A program made the translations under genes and the position numbers. This document shows, one piece after another, positions 33,494 through 42,337 of a DNA stretch of 64,000 nt. The stretch covers positions 7,238,001 through 7,302,000 of the forward strand of contig NZ_CP023702.1 in assembly GCF_008704555.1 (NCBI RefSeq), given 5' to 3'. Source of the stretch: Streptomyces nitrosporeus. Lineage in GTDB: Bacteria > Actinomycetota > Actinomycetes > Streptomycetales > Streptomycetaceae. The notes beneath the pieces were generated by a model. That model had not been told where the DNA came from. It saw only the letters and a list, made by a program, of their open reading frames with translations, and did not search any database. Within the stretch, counting starts at the first letter, position 1; every line of letters starts with the position of its first letter.

Positions 33494-33892
33494 GTGACCG
33501 AACGCAAACCCGCCGGTGTCAGCTTCGACTCCTGGGTGGACCGGCAGATCCACGAGGCGGAGCAGCGAGGGGACTTCTCCCGGCTCCCGGGGTTCGGCAA
33601 GCCGCTCCCCGGCCTCGATCGGCCGTACGACGAGGACTGGTGGATCAAGGCCAAGATGCAGCGGGAGGGCGTCTCGGTGCTCCCGCCGTCGCTGGTGCTG
33701 CGCAAGGAGGCCGAGGACGCCCGGGAGGACGCCGTGGGAGCGGCGTCGGAGGCCGAGGCACGCAGCATCCTGACCGAGGTGAACGAGAGGATCCGGGCGG
33801 CGCTGCGCAGACCGCCTCAGGGCCCGCCCCTGAAGCTCCGGCCGTTCGACGTGGAAGCGGTCCTGGCCGAACGCCGGACCCGGCGCGCCTGA
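33494..33892 (+). CDS. DUF1992 (DnaJC28-like) protein
   Basis: This 132-residue protein has GTG start after GAAAGGGG. The DUF1992 signature is complete: FDSWVDRQIHEAEQRGDF, LPGFGKPLPG, DEDWWIKAKMQREG. The family matches the conserved region of eukaryotic DNAJC28; the biochemical role is not known. Confidence 0.9.
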   Translation: MTERKPAGVSFDSWVDRQIHEAEQRGDFSRLPGFGKPLPGLDRPYDEDWWIKAKMQREGVSVLPPSLVLRKEAEDAREDAVGAASEAEARSILTEVNERIRAALRRPPQGPPLKLRPFDVEAVLAERRTRRA

Positions 33893-33946
33893 ACGGGGCC
33901 GGCACCCACCGGTCCGCCGGCCCCGGACATACGTAATACTCGGTGC

Positions 33947-34438
33947 ATGAGAGCGAGCATTACGTCCCGGCGGTCTGCGGCGGGCCGCGGAATCCGCGTC
34001 CGGCGGGCCGTCGCGGGGGACGCCGGACGGCTCACCCGCCTGGTCACCACTTCACGCGCCTACGAAGGCCCCTACGCCCCGATGGTCGCGGGGTACCGGG
34101 TCGGCCCCGACTACATCGAGGCGCACCGGGTCTTCACCGCAGTGGACGCCGATGACCGGGTCCTGGGCTTCTACGCCCTGCTGCTCGATTTCGCGGAGCT
34201 CGACCTGATGTTCGTCGCCGACGCCGCCCAGGGCCTCGGCATCGGCCGCCTGCTGGCCGGCCACCTGAGGGAGGAGGCGGGCCGCGCGGGCCTGCGCCGG
34301 GTGCGGATCGTCGCGCACCCGCCCGCGGAGGGCTTCTACCTCGAGATGGGCGCCGAGCGCACGGGCACGGTACGGGCCGCTCCGCCCGCGGTCATGTGGG
34401 ACAGGCCCGAACTGGCCTTCACGATCGGGAGCCCCTGA
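33947..34438 (+). CDS. GNAT-family N-acetyltransferase, probably leaderless
   Basis: This 163-residue single GNAT domain has motif A in LMFVADAAQGLGIGRLLAGHL and a late GFYLEMGAE strand-helix. No ribosome site precedes the ATG; instead TAATACT (33934-33940) ends six bases before it, so the mRNA probably begins at or next to the start codon. Acceptor unknown. Confidence 0.85.
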   Translation: MRASITSRRSAAGRGIRVRRAVAGDAGRLTRLVTTSRAYEGPYAPMVAGYRVGPDYIEAHRVFTAVDADDRVLGFYALLLDFAELDLMFVADAAQGLGIGRLLAGHLREEAGRAGLRRVRIVAHPPAEGFYLEMGAERTGTVRAAPPAVMWDRPELAFTIGSP

Positions 34439-34482
34439 GACCGGTACCCCCGGGGGCCGGAGCCCGGGGAAGCCCCGGCCCC

Positions 34483-34519
34483 GGGCCTCCCGTCCGGACC
34501 GGATCCGGACGGGAGGCCC
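34483..34519. terminator. Bidirectional terminator between GNAT and VOC genes
   Basis: Perfect 16-bp inverted repeat (GGGCCTCCCGTCCGGA / TCCGGACGGGAGGCCC) with a 5-base loop between convergent genes. Confidence 0.92.
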
Positions 34520-34554
34520 GTCCCGCTGTTCCACCGGGAACTGCGGGACGGCCC

Positions 34555-34968
34555 TCAGCTGCCGGGGACCACAGGGCTGCCCTCAGGCCAGCCGCCGTAA
34601 GGACGCGTGATCAGTTCCATCCCGTGACCGCTCGGATCGGGGAAGTACACCCCGCGTCCGCCGTCGTTGTGGTTGATCCGGCCCGGCAGCTTCCGGTGGG
34701 GATCCGCCCAGTAGGTGATCCCCCGCTCCTCGATCCGGGAGAAAGCGGTGTCGAACTCGGCTTCCGAGACGAGGAACGCGTAGTGCTGCACGGTGATGGA
34801 CCCGGCGGGAATCGTCGCGAAGTCCAGCGTGACGCCGTTCGCGAGGACGAGCGGGATGAACGGACCCCATTCGTCTCCGGTACTCAGACCCAGGATGTGT
34901 GCCAGGAACTCGGCGGACTCGCGGTTGTCCCGGCAGTGGACGATGGTGTGGTTCAACTCGACTGACAT
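34555..34968 (-). CDS. VOC-superfamily (glyoxalase-like) protein
   Basis: This 137-residue single VOC domain runs from LNHTIVHCRDNRESAEFLAHILGL to VYFPDPSGHGMELITRPYG, where the His and Glu are the usual metal ligands. No cofactor partner nearby. Members act as dioxygenases, isomerases or drug-binding resistance proteins, and the substrate cannot be predicted. Confidence 0.88.
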   Translation of the reverse strand: MSVELNHTIVHCRDNRESAEFLAHILGLSTGDEWGPFIPLVLANGVTLDFATIPAGSITVQHYAFLVSEAEFDTAFSRIEERGITYWADPHRKLPGRINHNDGGRGVYFPDPSGHGMELITRPYGGWPEGSPVVPGS

Positions 34969-35168
34969 GGTGGAATGCCTCCAGCGGGCATCTCACGGGC
35001 TACCTCCACGCCTCACCCGACCGGTGACCGACGCGCGATGCCGTGGCGGTGATCCTAGGTGAACCCGGCGCGGCGAGTCGAGGGCGTGTCCGGAAAACGC
35101 CCCCATCGCAGGGGCCGTGGTCCGCCGGGGACCCTGTCCGTGTGGTGAATCCGCAGGTGGATGCCACC

Positions 35169-35714
35169 ATGGAGGGCATGGGAAAGCGCGCTCTCGTCGT
35201 CATCGACATGATCAACAGCTATGACCACCCGGACGCCGGACTGCTCGTCCCCTCGGCCGCGCGCATCGTGCCGGCCACGGCCCGGCTGATCGGACGGGCC
35301 CGTGCCGAGAAGGTCCCGGTGATCTACGTCAACGACAACTTCGGCGAGTGGCGTTCCCACCACGGCGAGATCGTCGACAGCGCGATGGCCGGGTCCCACC
35401 CCGAACTCGTCGAACCGCTCCTGCCCGACGAGGACTCCCTCTTCGTCGTGAAGGCCCGGCACTCGATCTTCTACGAGACACCGCTGACCTATCTGCTGGA
35501 CCAGCTGTCGGTGGACCATGTCGTCCTCTGCGGCCAGGTCACCGAGCAGTGCGTCCTCTACTCGGCGCTCGACGCGCACATCCGGTACCTCGGCGTCACC
35601 GTTCCCGAGGACGCCGTGGCCCACATCCACCCGGATCTCGCCGACGCGGCACTGGAGATGATGCGGCGCAACATGGGGGCCGAGCTCAGGACCGTGGACA
35701 CCGTGGAGTTCTGA
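35169..35714 (+). CDS. Isochorismatase-family cysteine hydrolase
   Basis: This is a 181-residue protein. The catalytic Asp is in LVVIDMINSYDHPDA, Lys in VVKARHSIFYETPL and Cys in CGQVTEQCVLYSALDAHIRYL, the full Asp-Lys-Cys triad with the preceding cis-peptide region. The first ATG (35169) has better ribosome-site spacing; an alternative ATG lies three codons on (35178). The substrate could be a nicotinamide, biuret or carbamoyl compound. Confidence 0.9.
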   Translation: MEGMGKRALVVIDMINSYDHPDAGLLVPSAARIVPATARLIGRARAEKVPVIYVNDNFGEWRSHHGEIVDSAMAGSHPELVEPLLPDEDSLFVVKARHSIFYETPLTYLLDQLSVDHVVLCGQVTEQCVLYSALDAHIRYLGVTVPEDAVAHIHPDLADAALEMMRRNMGAELRTVDTVEF

Positions 35715-35810
35715 ACCGGCCGGGTCCCCGCAGCGGGACCGGGTTCACGAGACGGCTCCCGGGGGCACCAGTAACACCCCACGGAGTCGTACGACGGGGC
35801 GGAGGAACCC

Positions 35811-36407
35811 ATGGGGCGGACACCAGCGGACGGCAAAGGCCGCGGCACGGCGGCGGAGGCCGGGCGGCGCAGCGGCCGGGAGGAGACGGAGGAGGAACGC
35901 GCGGACCGGAAGTGGAGCGACCTGCTGCAGGAACTGCGGGTCGCCCAGACCGGGGTGCAGATTCTGTTCGGCTTCCTGCTCGCCGTGGTCTTCCAGCCCC
36001 GGTTCGCCGACCTGTCCACCACGGACCGCAACATCTACGTCGTGACCGTGATGCTGGGATCCGCCACGGCGGCCGCGCTCATCGGACCGGTGAGCTACCA
36101 CCGGCTGCTCACCGGCAAGCGGATGAAGCCGCAGACGGTCACCTGGGCCTCGGGGCTGACCAAGCTGGGCCTCGCCCTGCTCTTCTGCACGATGTGCAGC
36201 ACCCTGCTGCTCATCCTGCGGGTGGCCCTCCACAACGTCGTGGCCCTGTGGCTGGTGGGAGCCATGGCCCTGTGGTTCCTGGTCTGCTGGTTCGTCTTCC
36301 CGCTGTGGGCCCTGGCCGGGAACGGCGGCACGCCGGCCGGCCGGCCGGGTCAGGACCCCGCCACGGACGACGACGAGGGCACCGGGCCCGGCCAGGGCCG
36401 CGGCTGA
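35811..36407 (+). CDS. DUF6328-family integral membrane protein
   Basis: This 198-residue protein has a charged, disordered N-terminus (about 35 residues, KGRGTAAEAGRRSGREETEEER), then the conserved WSDLLQELRVAQTGVQILFGFLL motif of this actinobacterial family. Four transmembrane helices lie between residues 48 and 170, followed by a Gly/Asp-rich tail. Function unknown. It is a single transcription unit. Confidence 0.85.
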   Translation: MGRTPADGKGRGTAAEAGRRSGREETEEERADRKWSDLLQELRVAQTGVQILFGFLLAVVFQPRFADLSTTDRNIYVVTVMLGSATAAALIGPVSYHRLLTGKRMKPQTVTWASGLTKLGLALLFCTMCSTLLLILRVALHNVVALWLVGAMALWFLVCWFVFPLWALAGNGGTPAGRPGQDPATDDDEGTGPGQGRG

Positions 36408-36487
36408 CCCCTCCGGACCGGCCGGGGGAGGGGCCGGACACCGGCCGCCGCGGCCTCCCCGCCCCGGGCGGCCGCGGCCGTACCGGC

Positions 36488-37297
36488 TCAGCCGTCGTCG
36501 GAGCCGGCCGGACTGCGTACGTCCGTCACGGTGAAGTGCCCGCCGTCCGGGTCGCTCAGGGTCGCCTCACTGCCGTGCGGCACCTCGCGCAGCTCCAGCA
36601 GCGTCCCCCCGTGCCGCTCCGCCTCGCGTACCGTCGCCGCCACGTCCGCCACCGGGAACTGCACCTGCCAGTGCGGGCGCACCATCGGGTCCGGGGCCGC
36701 CTCCACGGCGCCCGAGCTGATACGGGCCAGGGGCCGGCCGCCGCAGCGCACCAGCACCTCCTCCTTGACGTACGCGACCTCGCAGGTGCCGCTCTCCCCG
36801 CTCTCCCAGCCGAGCACCTCGCCGTAGAAGATCGCCGCGTCGAAGGCGTTGCGGGTGCGCAGCCTCAGCCAGGCGTGCGACCGGTTGCCCGACGGAGCCA
36901 GGGAGGCGGCCCGCCCCGTCCACTGCCAGACGCCGAAGGAGGCCCCGTCCCGGTCGGCGGCGAACAGGGCGCGCCCCTTGCCGATCGCCAGCGGACCCAC
37001 CGCCACGGTGCCGCTGCGCTCGCGGATACGGTCCGCCGCGACATCGGCGTCCTGTACGGAGAAGTACGGCATCCAGGTCACGGCCACGTGATAGGCGGAG
37101 GCGATCGCGCCGATGCCCGCCACCGGCACACCGTCCGAACGGGCGGTGAGGAAGTCCTCGCCCATGGCCCCCGGGCGGAAGGTCCAGCCCAGGACAGCAC
37201 CGTAGAAGCGCTGCGCGGCAGCCAGTTCCCGGGTCACCAGATGCACCCAGCACGGCGCGGAGACGCCGGTCAGCGGTGCCGGTTCGGTTGCGCTCAT
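36488..37297 (-). CDS. Two-domain VOC protein (glyoxalase/CFP30B-like)
   Basis: This 269-residue protein is made of two VOC domains in tandem. Residues about 10-120 begin PCWVHLVTRELAAAQRFYGAVLGWTFRPG, and residues 140-260 begin AWLRLRTRNAFDAAIFYGEVLGWE. The C-terminus ends in ATLSDPDGGHFTVTD. It resembles mycobacterial CFP30B and related glyoxalase-like proteins. Substrate unknown. Confidence 0.88.
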   Translation of the reverse strand: MSATEPAPLTGVSAPCWVHLVTRELAAAQRFYGAVLGWTFRPGAMGEDFLTARSDGVPVAGIGAIASAYHVAVTWMPYFSVQDADVAADRIRERSGTVAVGPLAIGKGRALFAADRDGASFGVWQWTGRAASLAPSGNRSHAWLRLRTRNAFDAAIFYGEVLGWESGESGTCEVAYVKEEVLVRCGGRPLARISSGAVEAAPDPMVRPHWQVQFPVADVAATVREAERHGGTLLELREVPHGSEATLSDPDGGHFTVTDVRSPAGSDDG

Positions 37298-37392
37298 GGT
37301 CCCACTGCCTTATCGGTTCTGCGGCATGACTTCTTCGGTGCCGCGGGGCCACGACCAGCGTGGTGCGCCCCGGCCGCTCCCGCAACGCGGCC

Positions 37393-37422
37393 GCCCGGGA
37401 CCGTGGCACCACGGTCCCGGGC
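37393..37422. terminator. Terminator after the DUF6479-like gene
   Basis: Perfect 14-bp inverted repeat (GCCCGGGACCGTGG / CCACGGTCCCGGGC) with a 2-base turn. Confidence 0.85.
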
Positions 37423-37443
37423 GGGGGATGACCGCCGGTTCAG

Positions 37444-37776
37444 TCACTCACGCCGGGGCTCGTCCTCCGGCGGGATCACCTCGTTGCCGTGGTCGCTGAG
37501 CTCGTACGGGGTGAGAGCCCTGCCGTCCTCGGGGAAGCGGTCCGTCCCGTGCACGTCGCGCTCCCGGATCTCCGTGCGGTGATCCGGCCTCGGCGGCTGC
37601 TCCTCGGGCCGCGGGGGGCGCGATTCCCGGTCCCGGCGCCGCATGCCCCACCAGAAGGCGGCGATCAGCAGCAGTACGACGAGAACCCCGATGACACCGA
37701 GGACCACACCCACCGTGCCCCGCCCGTCGGCGAGCGTGACGGCGAGCGCGTCCCTTGCTCCGTTCGTTACGTCCAT
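37444..37776 (-). CDS. DUF6479-like small single-pass membrane protein
   Basis: This 110-residue protein starts at ATG 37776; a GTG ten codons upstream (37806) is possible but overlaps a palindromic promoter element. One transmembrane helix (VGVVLGVIGVLVVLLLIAAFWWGM, residues about 22-45) is followed by an Arg/Pro/Glu-rich cytoplasmic tail ending in PEDEPRRE. This layout is typical of DUF6479 proteins in Streptomyces, of unknown function. Confidence 0.75.
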   Translation of the reverse strand: MDVTNGARDALAVTLADGRGTVGVVLGVIGVLVVLLLIAAFWWGMRRRDRESRPPRPEEQPPRPDHRTEIRERDVHGTDRFPEDGRALTPYELSDHGNEVIPPEDEPRRE

Positions 37777-37818
37777 GCTTGGCGCATACCCCGGGAATCC
37801 AGCCACAGACAGCTATTG

Positions 37819-37832
37819 ACATGAATTCATGT
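37819..37832. promoter_or_regulatory. 14-bp perfect palindrome in an AT-rich promoter region
   Basis: ACATGAATTCATGT lies 43 bases upstream of the DUF6479 start within an AT-rich island (37801-37880) that includes TTGACATGAATTC. It looks like a regulator-binding site. The regulator is unknown. Confidence 0.6.
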
Positions 37833-38147
37833 TTTATGGCGATGTAACCGAAGAAAAGTTTCATATGGTTCGGAGCGGCTACACGAGGACGACCGGAAGG
37901 CGCTCCCCGCGTCCGTCACGGACCGGCCGCCGCGAAGGAGCCCGGTCCCGCTTCCCGGGCGGCCCCCCATCGCCTCCGCCCGAGGACGCCGTCCCGGCAC
38001 CGCCCGTACCCCGGATTCCATCGGCGTCACCCGGGTAGACGGCCCGCCGGGACGTCCGTCCAACACGGCACCCGTTCTCGTGTCGCCGTCACGCGGCCAC
38101 CGGGCGAGCCTGGAGTGGATCCCCGGACCGCTGGAGGAGGAACCCCG
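37833..38147. other. Intergenic region upstream of the formate dehydrogenase operon
   Basis: About 315 bases without a supported gene. The first 50 bases are AT-rich; the rest is GC-rich with no obvious repeat. It should hold the promoter of the 9-kb molybdoenzyme operon. Confidence 0.5.
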
Positions 38148-41100
38148 ATGGGACCGCACAATCCGCTCGGCCGCTGGCCCGCCTACCGCCAGCTGACCGG
38201 CGCAGATCCCCTGGGCAGAGGCCACGCGGCCATGTCACCGGCCACCCGGGAACTGCGCCCGCGCACCGCGACCGCGGACCGCGTCGTCAAGTCGGTCTGC
38301 CCGTACTGCGCGGTCGGCTGCGGCCAGCAGGTGTACGTCAAGGACGACCGCGTCGTCCAGATCGAGGGCGACCCCGACTCACCCGTCAGCCGGGGCCGCC
38401 TCTGCCCCAAGGGGTCGGCGACCCTGCAGCTGACCACCGGATCCGCCCGCCGCCACCAGGTGCTCTACCGGCGCCCGTACGGCACCGACTGGGAGCCGCT
38501 CGACCTGGAGACGGCCATGGACATGGTGGCCGACCGGGTCGTCGAGACCCGGCGGAGGACCTGGCAGTGGGAGCACGAGGGGGTGCGCACGGCGCGCACC
38601 ATGGGCATCGCCTCCCTCGGCGGAGCCACCCTCGACAACGAGGAGAACTACCTGATCAAGAAGCTCTTCACCGGGCTCGGCGTCGTGCAGGTGGAGAACC
38701 AGGCACGGGTCTGCCACAGCTCCACCGTGGCGGGCCTGGGCACCTCGTTCGGACGGGGCGGCGCGACCACCTTCATGCAGGACCTGCAGCACGCGGACTG
38801 CATCGTCATCCAGGGATCGAACTTCGCCGAGGCCCACCCGGTCGGCTTCCAATGGGTCATGGAGGCGAAGGCGCGGGGCGCCCGCGTCATCCATGTGGAC
38901 CCGCGCTTCACCCGTACGAGTGCGGTGTCCGACCTCTTCGTACCCATCCGGGCCGGCAGCGACATCGCCTTCCTCGGCGGCATCATCAACCACGTCCTCA
39001 CCGAGGAGAAGGACTTCCGCTCGTACGTACTCCACTACACCAACGCCGCCAACCTGGTCACGGACGACTTCCAGGACACCGAGGACCTCGACGGCGTCTT
39101 CTCCGGACTGGACGAGGAACGCCGCCACTACGACCCCGAGACCTGGCAGTACCGGGACTCCGAGGTCCAGGCGCCGGCCGGGGACGTCGACGAGCTGTAC
39201 GACCGCCGCACCGAGGACGCGGACGAGCAGGACAGCATCCGGTCCGCCGCCGAGTCCGAGACCCACGGCTCCGGAGGCCCGAAGGCCGCCGCATGGCCGC
39301 CGCGCGACGAGACGCTGCAGGACCCCCGGTGCGTCTACCAGATCCTCAAACGCCACTACGCCCGCTACACGCCCGAGATGGTCGAGCGGATCTGCGGCAT
39401 CGGACGCGAGACGTTCCTGGAGGTCTGCGACGCGCTGACCTCGAACTCCGGCCCCGACCGCACCAGCGCCTTCGCCTACGCGGTGGGCTGGACCCAGCAC
39501 TCCACCGGCTCCCAGTGCATCCGCGCCGCGAGCATCCTCCAGCTGCTCCTGGGCAACATCGGCCGGCCCGGCGGCGGCATCCAGGCACTGCGCGGCCACG
39601 CCTCGATCCAGGGGTCCAGCGACATCCCCACCCTGTTCAACCTGCTGCCCGGCTACCTCCCCATGCCCCACGCCCACGCCCACGAGAACCTGGACGCCTT
39701 CATCCGGGCCAGCCGCACGGGCAAGGGCTTCTGGGGCAACATGCGGGCCTACTTCATCAGCCTGCTGAAGGCCTACTACGGGGACGCCGCGACGGCCGGC
39801 AACGACTTCTGCTTCGACCACCTGCCCCGGCTGACGGGCTCCCACGGCACCTACGAGACAGTCATGGCCCAGCTCGACGGGGAGTGCAAGGGCTACTTCC
39901 TGATGGGCGAGAACCCCGCCGTGGGATCCGCCAACGCGCGGCTCCAGCGCATGGGCATGGCCCAGCTCGAATGGCTGGTGGTCCGCGACTTCTCGCTCAT
40001 CGAATCGGCCACCTGGTGGAAGGACGGCCCGGAGACCGGGACCGGTGAGATGAGGACCGAGGACATCGGGACCGAGGTCTTCTTCTTCCCCGCGGCCTCC
40101 CACACCGAGAAGTCCGGCTCCTTCACCAACACCAACCGCTGGCTGCAGTGGCACCACGCGGCGGTCGAACCGGAGGGCGACGCGCGCAGCGACCTCTGGT
40201 TCACCTACCACCTGGGCCGCCGCGTCAAGGAACGGCTCGCGGCGTCCACCGACCCGATGGACCGGGCCGTGCAGGACCTCACCTGGGACTACCCCCTCGA
40301 AGGCCCGCTGCGGGAACCCGTCGCGGCGTCCGTCCTGGCCGAGATCAACGGCCACGGCCCGGACGGGGCGCCCCTCTCGGCGTACACCGAACTCAAGGAC
40401 GACGGGTCCACCCGGTGCGGGTGCTGGATCTACTGCGGGGTGTACGCGGACGGCGTCAACCAGGCCGCCCGCCGCAAGCCCCACACCGAACAGGACTGGG
40501 TCGCGGCGGAATGGGGGTGGGCCTGGCCCGCCAACCGGCGCATCCTCTACAACCGCGCTTCGGCCGCCCCCGACGGGAAACCGTGGAGCGAGCGCAAGGC
40601 GTACATCTGGTGGGACGACACCGGGAAGCGGTGGACCGGCCACGACGTACCGGACTTCGTCCCCGACCGGCCCCCCGGCCATGTGCCCCCGCCCGGCGCC
40701 GCCGGGCCCGACGCGCTGCGCGGGGACGACCCGTTCATCATGCAGGCCGATGGCAAGGGCTGGCTGTACGCCCCCGCGGGCCTGGAGGACGGCCCGCTGC
40801 CCACCCACTACGAGCCGCAGGACTCGCCGTTCGGCAACGCCCTGTACCCGTCCCGCTCCCGTTCGCCGGTACGGCAGCTGCACCCGCGCGAGGGCAACCG
40901 CTACCACCCGAGCGGGGACGAACCGGGGGCCGGCGTCTACCCGTACATCGTCACCACCCACCGGCTGACCGAGCACTTCACCGCGGGCGGGATGAGCCGC
41001 TGGTCGCCCTACCTCTCCGAACTCCAGCCGGAGTTCTTCTGCGAGGTGTCGCCCCAGCTCGCCGCCGAACGCGGCCTGGAGCACGGCGGCTGGGCCACGA

Positions 41101-41420
41101 TCGTCACCGCGCGCAACGCCGTCGAGGCCCGGGTGGCGGTGACGCGCCGCATCACCCCGCTCACCGTCCACGGCCGGACCGTGCACCAGATCGGGCTGCC
41201 CTTCCACTGGGGGCCCAACGGGGTCTCCACCGGCGACGCCGCCAACGAACTGGTCGCCATCGCACTCGACCCCAACGGCCTGATCCAGGAGGACAAGGCG
41301 CTCACCGCCGACATCCGCCCCGGCCGCAGGCCCCGGGGCCCCGCGCTCCCCGCACTCGTCGCGGAGTACCGCAGGCGGGCGGGCGTCACGGAGACGACCG
41401 GAACACAGGAGGCACCGTGA
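38148..41420 (+). CDS. Formate dehydrogenase catalytic (molybdopterin) subunit, cytoplasmic
   Basis: This 1090-residue DMSO-reductase-family protein resembles FdnG/FdoG. The [4Fe-4S] site is C51-x2-C54-x3-C58-x27-C86, and the molybdenum ligand is Cys189 followed by His190 (ARVCHSSTVAG), replacing selenocysteine of E. coli. Molybdopterin-binding blocks and a C-terminal domain with HRLTEHFT and HWGPNGVSTGDAANEL are present. The start ATG 38148 has GGAGGAGGAA. No twin-arginine signal is found, unlike the periplasmic FDH-N/O enzymes, so the complex should face the cytoplasm. The beta gene follows with a GTGA overlap. Confidence 0.93.
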   Translation: MGPHNPLGRWPAYRQLTGADPLGRGHAAMSPATRELRPRTATADRVVKSVCPYCAVGCGQQVYVKDDRVVQIEGDPDSPVSRGRLCPKGSATLQLTTGSARRHQVLYRRPYGTDWEPLDLETAMDMVADRVVETRRRTWQWEHEGVRTARTMGIASLGGATLDNEENYLIKKLFTGLGVVQVENQARVCHSSTVAGLGTSFGRGGATTFMQDLQHADCIVIQGSNFAEAHPVGFQWVMEAKARGARVIHVDPRFTRTSAVSDLFVPIRAGSDIAFLGGIINHVLTEEKDFRSYVLHYTNAANLVTDDFQDTEDLDGVFSGLDEERRHYDPETWQYRDSEVQAPAGDVDELYDRRTEDADEQDSIRSAAESETHGSGGPKAAAWPPRDETLQDPRCVYQILKRHYARYTPEMVERICGIGRETFLEVCDALTSNSGPDRTSAFAYAVGWTQHSTGSQCIRAASILQLLLGNIGRPGGGIQALRGHASIQGSSDIPTLFNLLPGYLPMPHAHAHENLDAFIRASRTGKGFWGNMRAYFISLLKAYYGDAATAGNDFCFDHLPRLTGSHGTYETVMAQLDGECKGYFLMGENPAVGSANARLQRMGMAQLEWLVVRDFSLIESATWWKDGPETGTGEMRTEDIGTEVFFFPAASHTEKSGSFTNTNRWLQWHHAAVEPEGDARSDLWFTYHLGRRVKERLAASTDPMDRAVQDLTWDYPLEGPLREPVAASVLAEINGHGPDGAPLSAYTELKDDGSTRCGCWIYCGVYADGVNQAARRKPHTEQDWVAAEWGWAWPANRRILYNRASAAPDGKPWSERKAYIWWDDTGKRWTGHDVPDFVPDRPPGHVPPPGAAGPDALRGDDPFIMQADGKGWLYAPAGLEDGPLPTHYEPQDSPFGNALYPSRSRSPVRQLHPREGNRYHPSGDEPGAGVYPYIVTTHRLTEHFTAGGMSRWSPYLSELQPEFFCEVSPQLAAERGLEHGGWATIVTARNAVEARVAVTRRITPLTVHGRTVHQIGLPFHWGPNGVSTGDAANELVAIALDPNGLIQEDKALTADIRPGRRPRGPALPALVAEYRRRAGVTETTGTQEAP

Positions 41421-42337
41421 GGGACGACCTGTTCACCGGGCCCGAACCCGACCCGGCACGGGACGCCGGCCACCAGGACGCCCCGCCGCGCGTCGGCTTC
41501 TTCACCGACACCTCGGTCTGCATCGGCTGCAAGGCGTGCGAGGTCGCCTGCAAGGAGTGGAACGCCGTCCCCGAGGACGGGATGACCCTGACCGGGATGT
41601 CGTACGACAACACCGGCGGACTCGGCGCCTCCACCTGGCGGCACGTCGCCTTCGTCGAACAGCCCGTACCGGAGGGACGCACCCGGCTGCCGCTCCTCGG
41701 ACCGGACGGCGCGCCGGGCGGGGAACCGGACGGCGCGCCCGGCGGGTCCGACGTGCGGTGGCTGATGTCCTCCGACGTGTGCAAGCACTGCACGCACGCC
41801 GCCTGCCTGGACGTCTGCCCCACCGGATCGCTCTTCCGCACGGAGTTCGGCACCGTCGTCGTGCAGGAGGACATCTGCAACGGCTGCGGGGTCTGTGTAC
41901 CCGCCTGCCCCTACGGGGTGATCGAACAACGCCCCGGGGACGGCCGGGCCTTCAAGTGCACGCTCTGCTACGACCGGCTGGGCGCCGGGCAGGAACCCGC
42001 CTGCGCCAAGGCATGCCCCACCGAGTCCATCCAGTTCGGGCCGCTCGACGAACTGCGCGAACGCGCGGCCCTGCGGGTGGAGCAGCTGCACGGAGCCGGG
42101 ATCACCGAGGCCCGGCTCTACGGACACGAACCGGACGACGGGGTGGGCGGGGACGGGGCCTTCTTCCTCCTCCTGGACGAACCCGAGGTCTACGGGCTGC
42201 CCCCGGACCCCGTCGTCACCACCCGCGACCTGGGCGCCATGTGGCGCCACGCGGGCACGGCCGCGCTGTCGCTCGCCGCGGGGGCGGCCGTGTCCTTCGC
42301 CGTTCCCGCTCTCCTCCGGACGAAAGGACGACGATGA
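41417..42337 (+). CDS. Formate dehydrogenase beta subunit (four [4Fe-4S] clusters, one TM helix)
   Basis: This is a 306-residue FdnH-like ferredoxin. Four Cys groups are visible: CIGCKACEVAC, CKHCTHAACLDVC, CNGCGVCVPAC and CTLCYDRL...CAKAC, enough for four [4Fe-4S] clusters. A C-terminal hydrophobic helix (LSLAAGAAVSFAVPALL) anchors it. A short GAPGG-type repeat interrupts residues 90-110. It relays electrons from the catalytic subunit to the membrane partner. Overlaps neighbours by four bases at both ends. Confidence 0.93.
   Translation: MRDDLFTGPEPDPARDAGHQDAPPRVGFFTDTSVCIGCKACEVACKEWNAVPEDGMTLTGMSYDNTGGLGASTWRHVAFVEQPVPEGRTRLPLLGPDGAPGGEPDGAPGGSDVRWLMSSDVCKHCTHAACLDVCPTGSLFRTEFGTVVVQEDICNGCGVCVPACPYGVIEQRPGDGRAFKCTLCYDRLGAGQEPACAKACPTESIQFGPLDELRERAALRVEQLHGAGITEARLYGHEPDDGVGGDGAFFLLLDEPEVYGLPPDPVVTTRDLGAMWRHAGTAALSLAAGAAVSFAVPALLRTKGRR

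Noticed and set aside
38705..38730. Possible selenocysteine (TGA) at the FDH active site
   Set aside because: The codon at residue 189 is TGC for Cys and the frame is uninterrupted.
38379..41207. 942-codon open frame on the minus strand inside the formate dehydrogenase gene
   Set aside because: Antisense shadow of a GC-rich gene: Gly/Val/Arg-rich, no motifs, while the plus frame has full FDH signatures.
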